A program made the position numbers and the translations under genes. A stretch of DNA of 64,000 nucleotides, taken from the NCBI RefSeq assembly GCF_022201045.2, contig NC_068559.1, positions 22,637,501 through 22,701,500 on the forward strand, given 5' to 3'. Below are positions 54,078-64,000 of the stretch, one piece after another. Position 1 is the stretch's first letter. Each line of letters begins with the position of its first letter. Under the pieces are notes generated by a model. That model had not been told where the DNA came from and searched no databases. It saw only the letters and a program-made list of their open reading frames with translations. This stretch comes from Citrus sinensis (Eukaryota > Streptophyta > Magnoliopsida > Sapindales > Rutaceae).

Positions 54078-56842
54078 CCCGTTGTTGTACAAGAAAAATT
54101 TTCTAAATTTTCCTTGTAATGTGAAAAAAAGAGTGTGGTTTATGGGACAAAACCATGTGAGATGTATGCCCATGTGATTGATTGGCTCATGAGCTGTATC
54201 TGTTGTACAAGAATGAGACCGTTGGGTAGATGGTGATCCATCTTACAGCTGAAATGGCTGTCCAGAGAGCAAGATTATGAACAAATGCATTGAAAAATAA
54301 TTACTTTTTCCCCCCTTTCTTGGGTCATTTGTTTCATTTCTCAGTTGGATTTCCCTGTGTGATATTTGTTTCCTCCCCAAATTTCTCAAATATGATAACA
54401 TCACACAATTAACTCTAGCATCAAACGATGAGCTCAATCCTGGTTGGCAAAGTTCTAAGACCACTTCCAAATTATTTCTGTAACAAAAGAAGGCTTGTGA
54501 ACTTGTTTTTATTAGCTAATCTCTCAATGACTTCAGAGTAATGGCTTCCATGGCTTATGGAAGCCTTAGTGACAGTGAACCAGTACTTCTAGCAACTTTT
54601 TACTATTATGTTTTTTTTTTTTTGGATTTATATTATTTTGGATATTATTGGAGATGGGCAATGAGTTGGGCAACACATGATATGGCATGTGTCCGTACAG
54701 TATGACGCGATGTTTTGTAGGGCACGCGGTACAGCATAGCATGCATGCGAGATAGATTGGGTTAGAATTTTAGACATGTAAGCCTTAAAAGTACGACATA
54801 ATTATAGATGAATTAAAGTATAATACGTGAAAAAGACCCGCAATAAACATGTTTCGCTACAATATATTAATGTAAAATTTTTTAATGAAAATAAACTTAA
54901 AATTTTATGATTTTACAAATAACTTAAAATTGAATCTTTTAATATATTTTATTAGCGTAAGTTTTTTAAATTCATTTAATCCTTAAATTAAAAAATACTT
55001 TAATATGTTTATAAATTATTAAATGAATAGATGATATCATGATTTTAATAAATAAAATTATAAATATCATGATTTTATAAATGATGCATTAATGTTATTA
55101 TGACCTATGATCTATGGCTCTATATAAGTATGAGTTAACATTTAAGTTAATCATTAAAAAAATTTATTATTGTTGTTTTTGTTATTAAGTATTAAAAGCA
55201 TTCTAATACCGTCAAGTCTAATTTAATAGCTAGTATTATATTTTTTTCTACTATTATTAGTTTATTATTATTAAATATGTTATATGTACTTGAATTTTAA
55301 ATTTTTGATTTTATTAAATTTAACTAAAGGTGTGAGGACCCAAAAAAAAGAAACACGGAAACCTAGAAAAAAACACACCAAGAGAAACTTGGTGTGTGTT
55401 TTTTTTAGACATGGCCTAACGTAGCACACATGAACTTAACACGTATGCTGGACAGAATCGAAAAAGAAAAAAGAAAAAAAAAATTAAATACAGTACGAAT
55501 CACATGATGAGCCGTGCCGTGCGGGGCCATGGTCTTCATTTGATAGGGCCGGCCAGCAAGCCATGGGTTTTGCTGGCCATCTCTAGATTTCATTGACATA
55601 GTAAATAAGGGAACCGTTGCAGCTGGTGATTTAAATACTGTGAGGGTGATGCCGAAGACAGATTGGATGCCAGTTTGATGATGACGTGGTGCAATTCCTA
55701 ATAAGGAAGAACAATTGAAATATTGACAACTTTACACACAGTTGTGTCACTATCTTCTGCAGGTTTCAATCTCTATCGACGATGGTTCATGATCAGCAGA
55801 CATGGATGGCCCAAGATCGGCATTGCCGAATGAGAAAACAGCTGCATGTGACTAATCTATATATGTCATCTGTCACTACAACTAGTTTTTCGAGAATTTC
55901 GATAAGACTGCACATTTTTCGAAAGCCTTTTTGCTATTTCAAAAGTCACAAAAAGGACACTGCAATCCTGTTGTCTGCTCATTTGTTTTCGATGAGATTT
56001 ACTTGAAAGTCCCAAACACGGCCTAATTTTAATAAAATCTTTATTATAAAAAATATTTATCATATAAATTATTAGTAAAGTAGAAAAAATAATTTATTAT
56101 AAGTTAATATTATTAATTACCTTAAATACCTATTTAATATATTCACTATTCAGTATCCATAATTCTCGTACTTTAAACTTTAAAATTTGTATGTCCAACA
56201 TCTTAAGCAATATTTTAACGAATAACGATGAAATCAATTTTTTTTTTATTTTTCATAAATAAAATAAAATTTGCACCCATTATTTTTTATCTTTTAAAAA
56301 ATAAAGTAAATAAAAATATTATAAAGTATTTTTTTTTAGTATTGATGAAATATTTCTTATTATTATTTTTTTAATTATTGCAAGTTATTTTGGGAGCGAA
56401 ATTCAATTGAATATAAATAAACAAAAAAAATTATTAACTGTATTTTTGTTAAATAATTTGTTTACAACTTGGACTTGATTATATTGTTGTAAAATTTTGT
56501 TAAATCTCTAGAAATTGAGTGTACTGAATGGTTTTACTGGCGTTTTAAATAAATAAAGTTAATTAATTTAAATAATTTAAAGTAACAATCTTTAGTTATA
56601 CGCGGCGTTAATTTTTATTTACAAATTTAATATTTTTATTTATCTTTTTGAAATTTTAAAGAGTATAAAATAAAATTTAATTTTTTAAAATTGGTATACG
56701 AGTGTTGAGTGCAAAAAGTAACAAGTGTTCGAAATAATTTTTAGCCCGCCCTTTCTATTTCCATTGAACAATATATAGAGAAAAATTAATGCATTTCCAA
56801 TGGAATTGTCCAAACTGGGGCTTAATTTATTTGGAAGAGTAG
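54078..56842. other. Convergent intergenic spacer between ARL2 and SCPL genes
   Basis: The first ~500 bases are probably ARL2 3' UTR; the rest is AT-rich. A strong hairpin lies at 55366-55406. The stretch 54650-54760 is more GC-rich (GGCATGTGTCC, GCATGCATGCGAG) and may be an eroded repeat. No gene was recognised. Confidence 0.55.
55366..55406. repeat. Perfect hairpin, AACACACCAAG / CTTGGTGTGTGTT
   Basis: A-rich AAAACACACCAAG is followed by the 5-base loop AGAAA and CTTGGTGTGTGTTTTT. The stem is ~16 bp if the A/T ends are included. No flanking gene explains it; it might be a tiny transposon relic or chance enrichment in A/T tracts. Confidence 0.7.
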
Positions 56843-61206
<4,364 letters not shown>

Positions 61207-64000
61207 TGAAGCTACTGCGCCTCAAATTCAATCACACAGCTCAAAAATCTGTTCTTTTAGTTAATTTACCGGAGCCTGTGTGTATGGAGACTAGAGAGAG
61301 TGCGTGCTCGTGGGAAAGTGAAGAAGAAGAAGAGAAAAAAAAGAAACAAAACAAGGAAACAAACATGTGTGTGTACAAGAGAGTGGGGTTGGTGGCAAGA
61401 GAGAAAGGGTACAAATAAATGGATATTTGAAAAACACAGGATTTTTTACCCTAATAATTCAATTATTGTTGGAAAATAAAATGTGCTAAAATTCACATGT
61501 ACAAAAAGTCACATTATCAAGACATTAAAATTTATTATTATTATTTTATCATTTTACAACTCTTTATATCAATCGTTATCATCCAAAATGTTTTATGGGT
61601 CTTGGATGGTTTTTACGTAATTTTATTTAATTGACCACTTGAGTTAGAATATTAGAGAAGAAATAGAAATTAAAAAATTTCATTCCAACTTTGTCTACAC
61701 CTCTATTTTTTTTAAATATATATAAATATAAAAAATAAATTTGTTCCAAATTTTTACATTTTATTGTTGGATGGAGTTATTTTGATTTCAAATTTTAATA
61801 ATTTGGACCATAAGGACTATTTAGCATAAGTTACTAATTTATTTTTTTATTTTTAACTAACCATATATAAAGGATAAAACAAATGACAAACAGAGACTTA
61901 GGCTAAATTTGGTATTATTGTGATGTGATTTTTAAGTCAATATTCTTATTGTGACCTAAAAATAAAAGTTTATAATATTTGATAAATCGACTTTTACTTT
62001 TGATGTTGATAACAATAATAAGGATAATTTTAGATATTTCATCAAAATATTATAAAATTGATTAAATAACTTTTGATGGTTGTAGTTTAGAAGCTGGACA
62101 AAAGTATCAAAAGAAGTGAAACATGATTTCAGGAAAAAAAGTCTTTGTCACTCTTGTAATAACTAATTTTATTCTAATTTTTTAAAATAATAGTCAATTT
62201 TATCCCTATTTTTAAAACAATAACCCAAAACACCATTCTATTAATCTACTGTTAATTTCCTTTATAATTCATTGAAGACAAAATAAGATTTTTCAATCAT
62301 GGATTTATAAATTATTTTGAAATAAAACTCTCAAACACAATTAAATAACATATGATTTTCTGCATAAATTTAAATTTTAAGAATAGCTTAATGAATAAGT
62401 AATAATAACACCAAATAATATGTAAAATATGTATTTAAGACAGAATTAAAAAGAGAGAGAGATAGACTTCACATGCACTGGAGTGATTTTTTTTCCCTTT
62501 AACTTGTTATAACTTTAATATAGGCAAGATAGATAAATAAATAATCAATCAGTACTATTATTTTATCAAAAGTAAACACATGCTCCTTTATTTACTTAAA
62601 AATACACACTAAACATACAAAAAGACAAATTTAAAATGCTCCATAATAATTTAATGAACACACACGTGCACATGGAGACACACACACATATTGCATATTC
62701 TTTATTGTTATTTTTTATTTAACTAAATTATCCTTAAATTTTAAATTTATGCAAAAAGTCAGATATTATATAATTGTGTTTGAAATTTTTATTTTAAAAT
62801 AGTTTATACATCCATAATTGAAAAATCCTACTTTACCCTCAATTAATTACAGGTAAACTAACAATAAATTAATGAAAGGATATTTTGGGCTACTATTTAA
62901 TAAGCAGGAATGAAGTGGCTATTGTTTAAATAACAATGATAAAATGAGTTATTGCATTAAATCCCGAGGGTGAAAAGGGCTTTTTCCCCATAATTTTATC
63001 TAGTTAAATATGAAAAATTAAATCCCAAATACCTTATATGGTTGATGAATCATATATTTTGAGGAAAATAATTATAGCAATAAAATTAGGGTTCTACTTG
63101 GTATAGTTTTTTCAAATAGAGCTTATTTTAATATAGCTTTTCTTACTAGAACTTTCACAAATAAAGCTTTCACAAAAAATAATTTTAATTGTTTATTTAT
63201 CAATAAGAGTTTTTATTAAAGATTATAAAATTAATTTAATAATTAAATTTTTTAAATTTATGTTATAAAATGAGTGAAATAAGATTGTCAAATAAGGTAA
63301 AAAAAATATTTTAGACATATTAATATATTAAATAAGCGTTTCAACCTCTACTCATAAAAGTTCAAAATTTAAACTTCTACTAATAGAGATAAAATAGATT
63401 ATTTAATCTTTAAAAAATTTATTAAAAAAATTTATGAGATTAAATAAATATTTATAGTTATTAAATAAGACATACCAAACTGACATTAAGTAAATGCGAA
63501 AAAGAAATATTCATGGGAATTCAATCTCTTATCAGACCTTCCACGTAGGCTTTGGGCCATGTGAGTTATGTTCAAAGCTCTACAACACCACTATGCTATC
63601 AACACTCCATTAAACTTCTAATAAACCCCCAGCTCATATTAACAACTATATAACCTCAGTGGAAATTACATGAAAGGACTTTTGAAAGATTAATGGAAGT
63701 TTCTGCTGACTATGGATGACCTCAAATGTTTCTGCCATTTGATTAGTAACGCGATGGCACTGTGCCGTCATGTGCATAAATATTATTATAATTATTTGTT
63801 TCAAAACATGTTGAGAAGTATTCAAATCTTGATGAACTTGCCAATTACATTTGGATTATTTTTTGGAATTAACACGTGGTAATGCTCAAATATTTCTCAT
63901 CTGCATAAATAAATCGAGATTATGAGTCACTAAATAAATTAGATTCCTCTCTTGATTTTTTTTTTTTTTTGACCACGAGGTATCCTGGGGAGGACCCCAA
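61207..64000. other. AT-rich upstream region of the SCPL gene to the window end
   Basis: The first ~200 bases are the SCPL leader and promoter, with a GAAGAAGAAGAAGAG and GAGAGAG-rich leader (CT-rich on the coding strand). The remainder is AT-rich with one fold-back element (62132-62987) and a weaker candidate at 63091-63482. No coding gene was seen. Confidence 0.55.
62132..62987. mobile_element. Fold-back (MITE-like) element with ~250-bp imperfect inverted arms
   Basis: The left end GGAAAAAAAGTCTTTGTCAC is mirrored by the right end, which reads GTGAAAAGGGCTTTTTCC. Inside, AATAACTAATTTTAT and ATAAAATGAGTTATT, AACCCAAAACACC and GGATATTTTGGGCT, and CACAATTAAATAAC/TATAATTGTGTTTGAA pair in inverted order. 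Arms span ~62132-62390 and ~62725-62987. The loop holds AGAGAGAGA and ACACACAC runs. Flanking target duplication is not clear. No transposase. Confidence 0.6.

Noticed and set aside
61905..62100. GGCTAAATTTGGTATTATTGTGATGTG, like the start of a common plant hAT-type MITE
   Set aside because: No mirrored right end was found before the next fold-back element; it may be a truncated copy.
63091..63482. Possible MITE with TCTACTTGGTATAG and CATACCAAACTGA ends
   Set aside because: The ends pair only over about nine bases and no target duplication or arm symmetry was convincing.
63963..64000. GACCACGAGGTATCCTGGGGAGGACCCC at the window end, resembling a repeated-element terminus
   Set aside because: The sequence is cut by the window edge, so neither type nor boundary can be judged.

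Overview
This window is nuclear DNA from a eudicot plant. It shows AT-rich intergenic DNA, many short GT-AG introns, plant-specific gene families (GH9C endoglucanase with CBM49, the thylakoid factor HCF136, a sacsin-RING giant protein, SCPL carboxypeptidase) and abundant small transposon debris. The proteins look Citrus-like to me, but that is recollection and not something I could test. I hand-spliced eight protein-coding genes. In the seven complete ones every exon join keeps the frame from ATG to stop; the eighth, cut by the left edge, keeps it to its stop.

Layout, left to right: the 3' end of an RGP1 (Rab-GEF partner) gene (+, 1-1202); AT-rich spacer with a MITE; a 19-exon nucleolin gene (+, 5079-10731) with a telo-box and TATA box upstream; a GH9C endo-beta-1,4-glucanase with C-terminal CBM49 (-, 11411-14485); divergent from it, a giant 13-exon sacsin-like RING gene of about 4,762 residues (+, 15333-34195) filling nearly a third of the window; a tRNA-Ala(AGC) gene (-, 34993-35065); divergent from that, HCF136/Ycf48 (+, 35310-40237).

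The middle is a transposon dump (40,200-45,900). It holds a duplicated copy of the HCF136 3' end, a truncated Copia reverse-transcriptase fragment interrupted by a 477-bp solo-LTR-like insertion (5-bp target duplication, 7-bp inverted ends), a fold-back MITE, and a 2.8-kb complex of four ~660-760-bp modules in the order A-B-A'-B' (primes inverted).

The right part holds a SETD9-like SET-domain gene (-, 47275-49241), an ARL2/TTN5-type small GTPase (+, 52399-54077, with a 5'-UTR intron), a serine carboxypeptidase-like gene (-, 56843-61206), and AT-rich spacer with another fold-back element to the end.

The genes are single eukaryotic units with no operon logic. They serve ribosome biogenesis, cell-wall remodelling, protein quality control, photosystem II assembly, vesicle traffic and tubulin folding, and proteolysis or acyl transfer. 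I found no clearly new biological system. The most notable points are the ATPase-dead third sacsin repeat, the symmetric acidic exons of nucleolin, the plant SETD9-like protein with a changed SET motif, and the nested transposon structures.
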